Source of the DNA: Shinella zoogloeoides
GTDB taxonomy: Bacteria > Pseudomonadota > Alphaproteobacteria > Rhizobiales > Rhizobiaceae
Reading direction: 5' to 3'
DNA length: 64,000 nucleotides
NCBI RefSeq assembly: GCF_020883495.1
Contig: NZ_CP086610.1
Coordinates: forward strand, 3,783,501-3,847,500
Under the pieces are notes generated by a model. The model made no database searches. It was not told the origin of the DNA and saw nothing but the letters and a program-made list of their open reading frames with translations. Position 1 is the first letter of the stretch; each line of letters begins with the position of its first letter. This document shows, one piece after another, positions 40,400 to 49,727 of the stretch. The translations under genes were made by a program, and so were the position numbers.

Positions 40400-40853
40400 T
40401 TATTGCAAAGCTGGACCGACTTGCTCGCAACGTGCATTTCGTTTCCGGCCTGATGGAAGCAGACGTTGATTTCGTCGCACTCGACATGCCACAGGCAAAC
40501 CGCCTCACTATCCATATCATCGCGGGGATGGCCGAACATGAAGCGGAAGCTATTTCCATCCTGACAAGGGATGCCCTTGCCGCTGCCAAGGCACGCGGCG
40601 CAAAGCTAGGTGGAGACCGTGGCAACTTCGCATAAGTCCGCGCCCCTGGCCCGTAGCCTCCCGCAATGTCCGCACTGGCAAGGCTGCCAAGCGGGCAGCA
40701 GACGTGCTCCCGGCTATCCTCGACATTCAAGCGTCCGGCGCATCGCTTCGTGGTATAGCTGCCGAATTGACGGCAAGAGGCATCCCAGCACCACGCGGCG
40801 GGGCATGGGCAGCAATTCAGGTTTCGTGCATCCTCGCACGACAGGCGGCATAA
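40396..40853 (+). pseudogene. Serine recombinase remnant, 5'-truncated and frameshifted
   Basis: [20 protein letters not shown] and [18 protein letters not shown] are the second half of a resolvase-type catalytic domain. After a frame change near 40625 and stops, the C-terminal tail continues as DIQASGASLRGIAAELTARG and PAPRGGAWAAIQVSCILARQ. The nucleophile-bearing first half is absent; the fragment begins exactly at the stop codon of the restriction-modification gene. It is a different subfamily from the intact recombinase at 37216. Confidence 0.85.
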
Positions 40854-40866
40854 CCCTCGACTTGTC

Positions 40867-40881
40867 GTGCAACTGTTGCAC
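40867..40881 (-). repeat. 15-bp palindrome, copy 3 (after recombinase remnant)
   Basis: GTGCAAC-T-GTTGCAC, 13 bp after the stop of the recombinase remnant. With copy 2 it brackets the 3.0-kb restriction-modification module. Confidence 0.75.
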
Positions 40882-40927
40882 TTTGAAATCCCCGTCCGGC
40901 AGCCATGTGCTACAATTTGGCGTAAAA

Positions 40928-41056
40928 ATGAGATGCGAAATTTGTAAGCGCGCTACTATGAAGAACCAGCAAACGCTTGTATCACAGCAACAAAGGGAAG
41001 CTCTCGCGAAGGTCCGAATGGCCCGGATTTCGAGCGGCAAGAGAGGCGTAGAGTGA
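40928..41056 (+). CDS. Possible small leader gene of the TIGR04255 cassette (42 aa)
   Basis: 42 residues from the ATG at 40928, or 32 from the ATG at 40958 (MKNQQTLVSQQQREALAKVR). Its stop overlaps the GTG start of the next gene by 4 bp (GTGA), which supports translational coupling. It is basic and has no recognisable domain. A TACAAT box occurs at 40912-40917. Confidence 0.45.
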   Translation: MRCEICKRATMKNQQTLVSQQQREALAKVRMARISSGKRGVE

Positions 41057-41865
41057 TAAGACCAGAGCATCTGCCAGATTATACAAATCCTCCGCTGAAC
41101 GAAGTCGTTCTCGGCGTGCAGTTTGCTCCAGCGCGCAATTACCAGCAAATTCAAGCATACGAAGTTTGGCAGCTTTTCAAAGAGACGTTCCCTAATGTGG
41201 AAGAGTATCCTGCCATCCCTCCGGCATTCGAGACATTTGGGCTTCCTGCCGGACCTCAGTTGAATTTTGGCTTTGTTACTGGTGCGCAACATGATCGGTT
41301 TTGGTTCCTCTCCCCCAAAAAGGAAGAACTGATCCAATTCCAAAGCGACAGACTGCTACACAATTGGCGAAAAGTTGGCGATCAAACAAACGAGTATCCC
41401 CGTTTCGAGCGGATGATCGTCAATTTTGAGGGTGAACTGAAAAAGTTGGAGCAATATTTTGCTTCGCTTGCCTCCCAACGGCTGAACATTAATCAGTGCG
41501 AGATTTCCTACATAAATCATATACAGATCGGCAATGGACGCGATGGTCTAGGCGTCTCAGACATATTGCGGTTTGCACAATTTCAAGGCGAGCAGCCTGA
41601 AGATGTTTCATTCTCGTTTAGGAACACCATATATGATGAGAAGTCGGGGCCTGTCGGTCGCATAATCGGCGAAGCTCAGATTGGAGTGAACAGTCTGGAT
41701 CAAAGCCGTATAATTGCGCTTACAATTACAGCGCGCGGCGCTCCTACAGAACCAAATATATCTGGTGCGTTGAATTTCTTGAAACTTGGTCGCGAAATGG
41801 TAGTGAATACGTTTACGGATGTCACAACTGATTTGTGCCATGAACGGTGGGGAAGAACAAAATGA
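41053..41865 (+). CDS. TIGR04255-family protein
   Basis: 270 residues from a GTG start. NPPLNEVVLGVQFAPARNYQ near the N-terminus is the signature of the sporadically distributed TIGR04255 family, and RFWFLSPKKEELIQFQSDRL with HNWRK fits it. The family has no established activity. It is the first large gene of a three-gene cassette; the next gene overlaps by 4 bp. AT-rich relative to the chromosome, so probably acquired. Confidence 0.8.
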   Translation: MIRPEHLPDYTNPPLNEVVLGVQFAPARNYQQIQAYEVWQLFKETFPNVEEYPAIPPAFETFGLPAGPQLNFGFVTGAQHDRFWFLSPKKEELIQFQSDRLLHNWRKVGDQTNEYPRFERMIVNFEGELKKLEQYFASLASQRLNINQCEISYINHIQIGNGRDGLGVSDILRFAQFQGEQPEDVSFSFRNTIYDEKSGPVGRIIGEAQIGVNSLDQSRIIALTITARGAPTEPNISGALNFLKLGREMVVNTFTDVTTDLCHERWGRTK

Positions 41866-42389
41866 GTTGGTCGGGAGCAAACGCCGCGTTTTCGCGCACG
41901 CCTAGGCTGTTATCTGCCGGACAAATGAACGTCTCCCCGGCTAAAGCTGATCCCTCCGCAAGCCGCACCTCATCTTTGAACAGGCTTATTGTTCAAGCCC
42001 CGCATCGCGCTTGGCGAGAAGAAGTTGAGGCAACCCTGTCTGAATTGGTGAGGTTGCCGGTTGGTTGGGATGGCTACCGGGCGGAACCTGTCAGTTTCGA
42101 GACGGCCAATTTCGCACTGCGAATGCTTGAAAGCATTTGCGGTAGTGACACTCCCGTGCCGCAGTTGGTCCCCGGTGACGGTGGTGACATGCAAATCGAA
42201 TGGCACACTCATAAGGGTGACATTGAACTACATGTTCGCGGGGCAAACAGTGTTCACGCGTGGCGCTCGACAGAAAACACCGGCCCAAACGGCGAAGAGA
42301 TTAATTTGACTTTTAATTTCTTGCCTATCGTCGCTTGGATTGAGCAGTTGTCGGAGCCAATGGTTGATGCTGACGCCGCCGCCGCGTGA
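41862..42389 (+). CDS. Partner protein of the TIGR04255 cassette
   Basis: 175 residues. The core LPVGWDGYRAEPVSFETANF then LVPGDGGDMQIEWHTHKGDI recalls proteins I have seen beside TIGR04255 genes (GWDGY...P...DGGIQLEWH). The role is unknown. The ATG at 41862 overlaps the preceding stop (ATGA) and follows GGGGAAG; the C-terminus overlaps the third gene by 23 bp. Confidence 0.75.
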   Translation: MSWSGANAAFSRTPRLLSAGQMNVSPAKADPSASRTSSLNRLIVQAPHRAWREEVEATLSELVRLPVGWDGYRAEPVSFETANFALRMLESICGSDTPVPQLVPGDGGDMQIEWHTHKGDIELHVRGANSVHAWRSTENTGPNGEEINLTFNFLPIVAWIEQLSEPMVDADAAAA

Positions 42390-42522
42390 TGAAAACAATA
42401 ATGTTACGCCTCACGACCATGCGGGAATAGCCAATACGGATGGCATAATTCGGCGTGTGTCCGAAAAGCAGGTTGTTACTGACAAGTTCGGAAACAGAGT
42501 TCTATCGTCTTATGTTTTCAAA
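42367..42522 (+). pseudogene. Third gene of the TIGR04255 cassette, 5' part (interrupted by IS66)
   Basis: 52 codons: after a short polar start comes TDGIIRRVSEKQVVTDKFGN then RVLSSYVFK. The frame runs to 42522 and is cut by the IS at 42523. Joined at the target duplication to 45679-46002 it gives an uninterrupted 159-codon frame. As it stands the frame continues 23 codons into the IS. Confidence 0.85.
42515..42522 (+). repeat. Target-site duplication, left
   Basis: TTTTCAAA immediately before the IS, repeated at 45671-45678 after it. Eight bp is the duplication length of IS66 elements. Confidence 0.95.
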
Positions 42523-42603
42523 GTGAGCGCGACGAACACCCCACCTTTCCTTTTGCGATCGCGGCCGCGAGAACAGCTCCTTCACCGATAGGAGCGGAAC
42601 GGG

Positions 42604-43074
42604 ATGGTCGAAGATCGCGCTGATGCCATGCTTGAAGCCATGGATGAAGGCATGCATGAAGCCAGGCATGAGGGAAAGTATCGTCGGATCGAGGTGATCA
42701 CGGGTCGACGCCAGCGGCGGAATTGGACCGACGAGGAGAAGGCGCGGATCCTTGCCGAAAGTGCAGAACCTGACGTGAACATCTCGGCGATCGCCCGGCG
42801 CTGGGGCGTCAATCGCGGTCTGCTGAACGTCTGGCGGCGCGAAGCCGGGCTGACCTCTCGACGATCCGCGCAAGCCGGCGCACAGCAGGCCATGTTCGTG
42901 CCGGTGACGGTGGTTGGCGATAGAACGTCTTGCGAGAACTCGCCGTCGGATGTCGCCCATGACGCCGCGGGGCGTATTGAGATCGAGATTGCTGGCGCGC
43001 GTATGACCGTGATCGGCTCGGTGGCGCCCGAATTGGCGCAGGCGATCGTGGCAACGTTGCGAGCACGCCGGTGA
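42604..43074 (+). CDS. tnpA: IS66 accessory protein TnpA
   Basis: 156 residues with the IS66 TnpA helix-turn-helix: RRNWTDEEKARILAESAEPD then ISAIARRWGVNRGLLNVWRR. Required with TnpB for IS66 transposition. It overlaps tnpB by 4 bp (GTGA). Ribosome site AGGAGCGGAACGGG. Confidence 0.93.
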   Translation: MVEDRADAMLEAMDEGMHEARHEGKYRRIEVITGRRQRRNWTDEEKARILAESAEPDVNISAIARRWGVNRGLLNVWRREAGLTSRRSAQAGAQQAMFVPVTVVGDRTSCENSPSDVAHDAAGRIEIEIAGARMTVIGSVAPELAQAIVATLRARR

Positions 43075-43427
43075 TTGGACTTTCGCCTGGTGGAGTGAAG
43101 ATCATGGTGGCGACGCAGCCGGTCGACTTCCGGCGCGGCATGAATGGGCTTGTTGCGCTGGTGGCGTCAGCGCTTGCAGCTGATCCCTACTGTGGTGACG
43201 TGTTCGTGTTCCGCGCCAAGCGTCTCGATCGCCTGCGCTGCATTTATTGGGACGGATCAGGCATGATCCTGGCGACGAAATGGCTGGAGGCTGGCACGTT
43301 CGTTTGGCCACCGATCCGTGATGGCGCGATGCAGATGAGTAGCCAGGAGTTCTCCCTTTTGCTGGCCGGTATCGACTGGACGCGGGTCAGGCGAAACACC
43401 GTAAAGCGGCCAACGAAAGCAGGCTGA
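43071..43427 (+). CDS. tnpB: IS66 accessory protein TnpB (Orf2-like)
   Basis: 118 residues from a GTG coupled to the tnpA stop. VATQPVDFRRGMNGLVALVA and DVFVFRAKRLDRLRCIYWDG are the invariant TnpB/Orf2 motifs. The role in transposition is accessory. Confidence 0.95.
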   Translation: MIGLSPGGVKIMVATQPVDFRRGMNGLVALVASALAADPYCGDVFVFRAKRLDRLRCIYWDGSGMILATKWLEAGTFVWPPIRDGAMQMSSQEFSLLLAGIDWTRVRRNTVKRPTKAG

Positions 43428-43475
43428 TCCTATTGGATTTGCTTGAAGATTCAGGGTCATGTGCTAGGGTCTGCC

Positions 43476-45050
43476 ATGCCGCTTCGACCCGACCCTTTAC
43501 CTCAGGATGCCGCGCAATTGAGCCGAATCATTCTCTCGCTCGATGCAGAGAATGCCGACCTCAAGGCGCGCGTTGCCTTCCTGGAGCGGCAGCTCTTTGG
43601 GCCGAAATCGGAGAAGATGACGGCGATCGACCCGAAGCAGGCGACGCTTGAGCTTGGCGATCTCAGCGACATTCCCGCGGCGGCCAATGACGATGTTGCA
43701 CCCGTGGCTGACGGCCGAAAGCAGGAGCGGCGATCGCCGGCGCGCAACATCGGCCGGTTACCCAGGCATCTCCCACGGTATGAAGAGCTCATCGAGCCGG
43801 AGAGCAAGATTTGCCCGTGCTGCTCGTTCGAGCTGCATTGCATCGGCACGGACGTCAGTGAGGCGCTCGACATCGTGCCGGCGGTTGTCCGGGTGAAGCG
43901 GACGATCCGGCCGCGCTACGCATGCCGGGCCTGCGAGAGTGCCATTGTGCAAGCGCCAGCGCCGGCGCGTGTGATGGACGGCGGCATGGTGACCACGGCG
44001 TTTGCCGCCCATGTCGCCGTTTCGAAGTTCGCCTGGCATTTGCCGCTTCATCGCCAGGCGCAGATGCTTGCCTCCTGCGGCGTGATCATCGATCGCGGCA
44101 CGCTCGGGGCCTGGGTGACGCGGGTCGCCTGGTGGCTTGAGCTTCTCTATGACGCGCTGCTTGCCTTCATCCGCTCCCAGCCAAGGGTGTTCTGTGATGA
44201 GACGCCGCTCCCGCGGCTTGATCCGGGGCGTAAGCGAACCAAGGTCTGCCAACTTTGGGCGCAGGCGGTCGACGATCGGCCATGGAATGGTCCGGCGCCG
44301 CCGGCGGTGGCCTATACTTTTGCCGAAAGCCGCAGCGCGCGCGAGGTCGAGGGGCAATTGTCGTCGTTTGCCGGCGTGCTCCAGGTCGATGGGTACCAAG
44401 CCTATAAAACCTTGGCCAAGCGCCGGGGGAGGAGCAATGTCGCTCCCATGCGGCTGGCCTTCTGCCTTGCCCATGCCCGACGCAAGTTCGTCGAAATCGT
44501 CAAGATGACCGGGTCTGCTGAGGCCCTGTCGATCCTTGCCAGGATTGCCGAGCTCTATCGGATCGAAGCGAAACTGCGCGGCGAAAATGCCGATACCCGG
44601 CTCACGGTGCGGCGTCGCGAGGCAGCGCCCATCATGAGCGAACTGAAGGCCCAGCTCACCGAACTGAGCGACGAGGTGTCGTCGAAATCGGCGCTTGGCA
44701 AGGCCGTCACCTACACGCTCAACCACTGGAACGGACTGGCAGCCTTCCTGGAGGATGGCCGGATCGAAGTGGACTCCAATGTGGTCGAGCGTTCGATGAA
44801 ATCGGTGGCTCTGACGAGGAAGAACTCGTTGTTCGTGGGCAGCGAACGCGGTGGCAAGACGTTCGCGGTCCTCGCATCGCTCGTCAACACGGCAAAGCTC
44901 AATAGTGTAGACCCCGAAGCTTGGCTTGCCGACGTGCTCGAGCGCATCATCTCCGGCAAGGTGACCGCGAACCAGATGGATACGCTCTTTCCATGGACCT
45001 GGAAGGCCAACCGCGAGAGCATTGCAGATCAGGAGCGACGGGCGGCATGA
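43476..45050 (+). CDS. tnpC: IS66 transposase TnpC
   Basis: 524 residues. Order: coiled-coil leucine-zipper-like N-terminus (LSRIILSLDAENADLKARVA), zinc-finger-like segment CPCCSFELHCIG, then the DDE domain with Asp in RVFCDETPLP, Asp in LQVDGYQAYKT and Glu in SNVVERSMKSVALTRKN. The C-terminal IS66_C segment ends in DTLFPWTW. It is full length with no frameshift. Confidence 0.96.
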   Translation: MPLRPDPLPQDAAQLSRIILSLDAENADLKARVAFLERQLFGPKSEKMTAIDPKQATLELGDLSDIPAAANDDVAPVADGRKQERRSPARNIGRLPRHLPRYEELIEPESKICPCCSFELHCIGTDVSEALDIVPAVVRVKRTIRPRYACRACESAIVQAPAPARVMDGGMVTTAFAAHVAVSKFAWHLPLHRQAQMLASCGVIIDRGTLGAWVTRVAWWLELLYDALLAFIRSQPRVFCDETPLPRLDPGRKRTKVCQLWAQAVDDRPWNGPAPPAVAYTFAESRSAREVEGQLSSFAGVLQVDGYQAYKTLAKRRGRSNVAPMRLAFCLAHARRKFVEIVKMTGSAEALSILARIAELYRIEAKLRGENADTRLTVRRREAAPIMSELKAQLTELSDEVSSKSALGKAVTYTLNHWNGLAAFLEDGRIEVDSNVVERSMKSVALTRKNSLFVGSERGGKTFAVLASLVNTAKLNSVDPEAWLADVLERIISGKVTANQMDTLFPWTWKANRESIADQERRAA

Positions 45051-45610
45051 CACAGAACAGCCAAGGGGCTACGGCACGACCGAAGCTCGATGACGAGGCG
45101 TTCGAGGCGTTTATCAGGGCACGCCGTCCAGTCTCGCCGATCTGGTCGATGAGCGGCCTCGACGGCTATCTCACGGCTCTCATCATCGGCCCGAGGTTTA
45201 TCGACCCGCGTCAGTGGATCCCGGAGCTGACTGGCCCGGATGCCCTGAACCTGCCAATGGAAACAACCGAGCATCGAGCCGTCCAGACCATCGTTGCGGA
45301 ATACAACCGGATATCGGCAAGCCTCGCCGAAACGCCGAAAGATCATCGGCCCAGGTTCACCAAGATCGATGATCAAACCTTTGATCCCTTCGCTTGGGAC
45401 CTCTGCTTTCTATTGGGAACAAGGTACGCGCCCAAGCTTTGGCAGCCCGTCCTTGGAGGTCATGCCGTCACTGGGGATATCGTCGCGCCCATCCGCAAGC
45501 TCGGCGAGGCAAAACGGAACGCGACCCGTCAGGATGCCGTTGCCGTCGCCGAAGCGCTCGTCAAGATCCGAGCCTATTTTATGCCGAAGCGGGCAAAGCA
45601 AAAGTTCTGA
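45047..45610 (+). CDS. UPF0149/YecA-family passenger gene of the IS66 element
   Basis: 187 residues. WSMSGLDGYLTALIIGPRFI then DPRQWIPELTG is the UPF0149/YecA pattern; the C-terminal SEC-C zinc motif of some members is missing. Its ATG overlaps the tnpC stop (ATGA), so it is translated with the transposase. Function unknown; it may help regulate transposition. Confidence 0.85.
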   Translation: MTQNSQGATARPKLDDEAFEAFIRARRPVSPIWSMSGLDGYLTALIIGPRFIDPRQWIPELTGPDALNLPMETTEHRAVQTIVAEYNRISASLAETPKDHRPRFTKIDDQTFDPFAWDLCFLLGTRYAPKLWQPVLGGHAVTGDIVAPIRKLGEAKRNATRQDAVAVAEALVKIRAYFMPKRAKQKF

Positions 45611-45670
45611 CCGACAGCCGGAAGCCTATTCAGTCAATCACGGAAGCCGTGGGCTCTTCGTTGCGCTCAC

Positions 45671-45678
45671 TTTTCAAA
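45671..45678 (+). repeat. Target-site duplication, right
   Basis: TTTTCAAA, the second copy of the IS66 target duplication. Confidence 0.95.
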
Positions 45679-46002
45679 GCATCATCTTCCGGTGCCTATC
45701 CCGGAAAATCGGTGGATTTGGAAGCATTGATCGTGGAAGCCGGAATTGATCCGAAGGTCTTTGTAACCACGCCGCGCTGGTGCGGATCAATCCGCTACAC
45801 GGCAGGGCAACTGCGTGAGCTTGGTTTACAGGTGGGATTTGAGCCCCTTGAAGAGGAGCATCCCCACCCTGCCAATCCCTACCATGGTGAAGTGTGGGGA
45901 GATTTTAACAAAGAGCAGCAGAAGCAACTTCGCGCGCGTGCCGCTTGGTATGTGACAATGGACGGGGTTTTCATCCTCGAACAGATGGCCAAGGCCGAAT
46001 AG
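45679..46002 (+). pseudogene. Third gene of the TIGR04255 cassette, 3' part
   Basis: 108 codons including stop, in frame with the 5' part once the IS and one TSD copy are removed. Conserved-looking core: SVDLEALIVEAGIDPKVFVT, TPRWCGSIRYTAGQLRELGL, then NPYHGEVWGDFNKEQQKQLR. The function is unknown. A separate start for this half is not evident. Confidence 0.85.
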
Positions 46003-46115
46003 TCGGAGGAGTGACTGAAGCAGATTTGTCATAGCCCGCGAGCGAACGTTTAGCGCTATCTTTCATTACGGGCGGCATGATGGTTCGAGTACCATTTTGG
46101 GCATCGAACATTCCC

Positions 46116-46130
46116 GTGCAACAGTTGCAC
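46116..46130 (+). repeat. 15-bp palindrome, copy 4 (near island right end)
   Basis: GTGCAAC-A-GTTGCAC, 103 bp before attR. With copy 3 it brackets the TIGR04255 cassette together with the IS66 insertion. Confidence 0.75.
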
Positions 46131-46149
46131 AGAAATTTTCAACGAAATG

Positions 46150-46171
46150 GGGCACCGCACTGGTACACCAC
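46150..46171 (+). promoter_or_regulatory. Candidate integrase arm-type sites, right end
   Basis: GGGGCACC-GCAC-TGGTACACCAC shares TGGTACACCAC exactly with the left-end site at 31177-31187, with the two words in swapped order. It lies 62 bp inside attR, a plausible integrase-arm position. Confidence 0.45.
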
Positions 46172-46232
46172 GAAACTGAAAATGACCTATATTTTATTGT
46201 TTTTATTGAATAATTTTTGCGACGTGCCGTTT

Positions 46233-46249
46233 CCTCTTCTGGGCACCAA
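46233..46249 (+). repeat. attR: 17-bp tRNA 3'-end repeat
   Basis: TCCTCTTCTGGGCACCA, identical to the end of tRNA-Leu at 31097-31113. It marks the right junction of the island. Confidence 0.93.
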
Positions 46250-46278
46250 ATTCCCGATCCGGTTTATCCGGATACGTC

Positions 46279-46307
46279 AAAAAAGCCCGGCTCTGCCGGG
46301 CTTTTTT
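46279..46307 (+). terminator. Original tRNA-Leu terminator, displaced by the island
   Basis: AAAAAAGCCCGGC-TCT-GCCGGGCTTTTTT is a strong terminator 30 bp after attR. Before integration it would have been about 30 bp after the tRNA. The tRNA is now 15 kb away. Confidence 0.88.
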
Positions 46308-46438
46308 GTTGCCTGCGCTGCGCGGCTTTCGTTCCCTTCCCGGCGAAACAGAATCTTCCCGCCGCACCCTTGCGTCCATGGCGCGATAGGCACATAAGCC
46401 TAGAAAATAATCATTTGCCTTTTATCATCAGGATTATC

Positions 46439-49028
<2,590 letters not shown>

Positions 49029-49043
49029 TCGCATCCCGCCTTT

Positions 49044-49571
49044 TCAGGCGGCAGACGGCCCCGGACCCGGTCCGGGGCCGTTTTCGTTGGCGGCGGCGAA
49101 GGCGCGATCGGCAAGGCCGCCGGCAATCAGCCGAAAGGTCGGCCAGGCGACGGGCGGTTCCGGTCTGGCGACGCCGGTCGCGACCGGCCGGTACAGCACC
49201 TTTTCCAGCAGCACCCAATCACGCCGCCCCTCCGGCCTGTCGAAGTGGAATGTTTCACCCTCCCGCAGCCCCAGAAGGGCAAGACCATAGAAGGTGGTGA
49301 TCGGCAGGAAGGCTCCGCCCGGCACATGGTCGCGCGGAAGGCAGAGCGTGCGGCTGTCGGCAAGCCCGCTGGCGCAGCGGAAGGTGATGCGCGCGTCGAT
49401 TGTCGCAAGGCCGGCCGGTACCGGGGCGTCCATCGGCAGGCGGCCCGCCGAAAGCTTGCGCTTCAGCAGCGTCAGCCATTCCTCCGCCGGCGGCTGCCAG
49501 TCGCGCAGCATCCTGTCCAGCACGTAGCCGTCTCTCGCCGTGAGCATTCCGGGATCCTGTCCCATCGTCAT
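49044..49571 (-). CDS. GreA/Rnk C-terminal-like protein
   Basis: About 175 residues. The middle, ADSRTLCLPRDHVPGGAFLP then FYGLALLGLREGETFHFDRP, resembles the GreA/GreB C-terminal FKBP-like fold used by Rnk-type RNA-polymerase-binding proteins. A second Rnk-like gene lies just upstream on the same strand. The last codons encode NENGPGPGPGPSAA because they coincide with the gdhA terminator. The start at 49571 follows GGATGGAGA; longer frames are possible. Confidence 0.6.
   Translation of the reverse strand: MTMGQDPGMLTARDGYVLDRMLRDWQPPAEEWLTLLKRKLSAGRLPMDAPVPAGLATIDARITFRCASGLADSRTLCLPRDHVPGGAFLPITTFYGLALLGLREGETFHFDRPEGRRDWVLLEKVLYRPVATGVARPEPPVAWPTFRLIAGGLADRAFAAANENGPGPGPGPSAA
49056..49084 (+). 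terminator. gdhA terminator inside the converging gene's last codons
   Basis: CGGCCCCGGA-CCCGG-TCCGGGGCCG is a 10-bp perfect stem followed by TTTT, 28 bp after the gdhA stop. It lies inside the coding end of the converging Rnk-like gene. Confidence 0.85.
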
Positions 49572-49727
49572 TCTCCATCCTGCCCGCCCTTTGCGGCGGG
49601 GCATCAAGGTCCGTGGTGGAGAAGCCCCCTGGCCGCGCGTGCGGCGCAGGGGGTCACGATCCTGCGACGAGGCAACCTCCGATGCGCCCGGACTGGGAGA
49701 AGGACAGGAATTTCATGGGCGAAAGCC

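Larger units (their letters stand above)
42523..45670 (+). mobile_element. IS66-family element with UPF0149 passenger (3148 bp)
   Basis: Ends are imperfect inverted repeats: GTGAGCGCGACGAACACCCC on the left and GTGAGCGCAACGAAGAGCCC read inward from the right. Perfect 8-bp target duplications flank it. It encodes tnpA, tnpB, tnpC and a coupled passenger gene, all on the plus strand and apparently intact, so it may still be mobile. Confidence 0.96.
31114..46249. mobile_element. 15.1-kb integrative island at tRNA-Leu(CAG)
   Basis: The segment is bounded by the 17-bp repeat of the tRNA end, starts with a tyrosine integrase pointing inward, and ends where the tRNA's own terminator resumes. Content: integrase, six small or unrecognised genes, a serine recombinase, a type IIG-like restriction-modification gene, a recombinase remnant, a TIGR04255-type cassette and an IS66 insertion. 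Parts are visibly AT-richer than the flanks (37.8-42.5 kb). No relaxase, type IV secretion or capsid genes are seen, so it is a small integrative island, perhaps mobilised in trans. Confidence 0.92.
46003..46438. other. Island right end and tRNA-Leu downstream region
   Basis: No gene in 436 bp. It contains a degenerate tRNA-end-like stretch (46082-46108), palindrome copy 4, candidate arm sites (46150-46171), attR (46233-46249) and the terminator displaced from tRNA-Leu (46279-46307). The final 130 bp are the leader of the HPP gene. Confidence 0.7.

Noticed and set aside
42340..42591. An 83-residue intact gene overlapping the IS66 left end.
   Set aside because: Its last 23 codons lie in the IS terminus; the continuation across the target duplication into 45679-46002 shows it is the 5' part of an interrupted gene.
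31223..46002. Island as a complete prophage or conjugative element.
   Set aside because: No terminase large subunit, portal, capsid, tail, relaxase, coupling protein or type IV secretion gene is seen. Only the integrase, recombinase and small DNA-binding proteins suggest mobility.
45394..46002. A 202-residue gene spanning the IS66 right end.
   Set aside because: The first two thirds overlap the UPF0149 passenger in another frame and the IS terminus. Only the part after 45678 belongs to the interrupted gene.
31223..46249. CRISPR array or cas genes in the island.
   Set aside because: The only repeats are the four dispersed 15-bp palindromes, kilobases apart, not a regular repeat-spacer array. 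No Cas-like protein was recognised.
46217..46438. Earlier start of the HPP protein crossing attR.
   Set aside because: That would place coding sequence over the attachment repeat and the displaced terminator. GTG 46439 with AGGA fits family length.
49572..49727. Tiny 20-residue frame starting MKFLSFSQSG on the minus strand.
   Set aside because: No ribosome site, no conserved feature, and shorter than can be supported.
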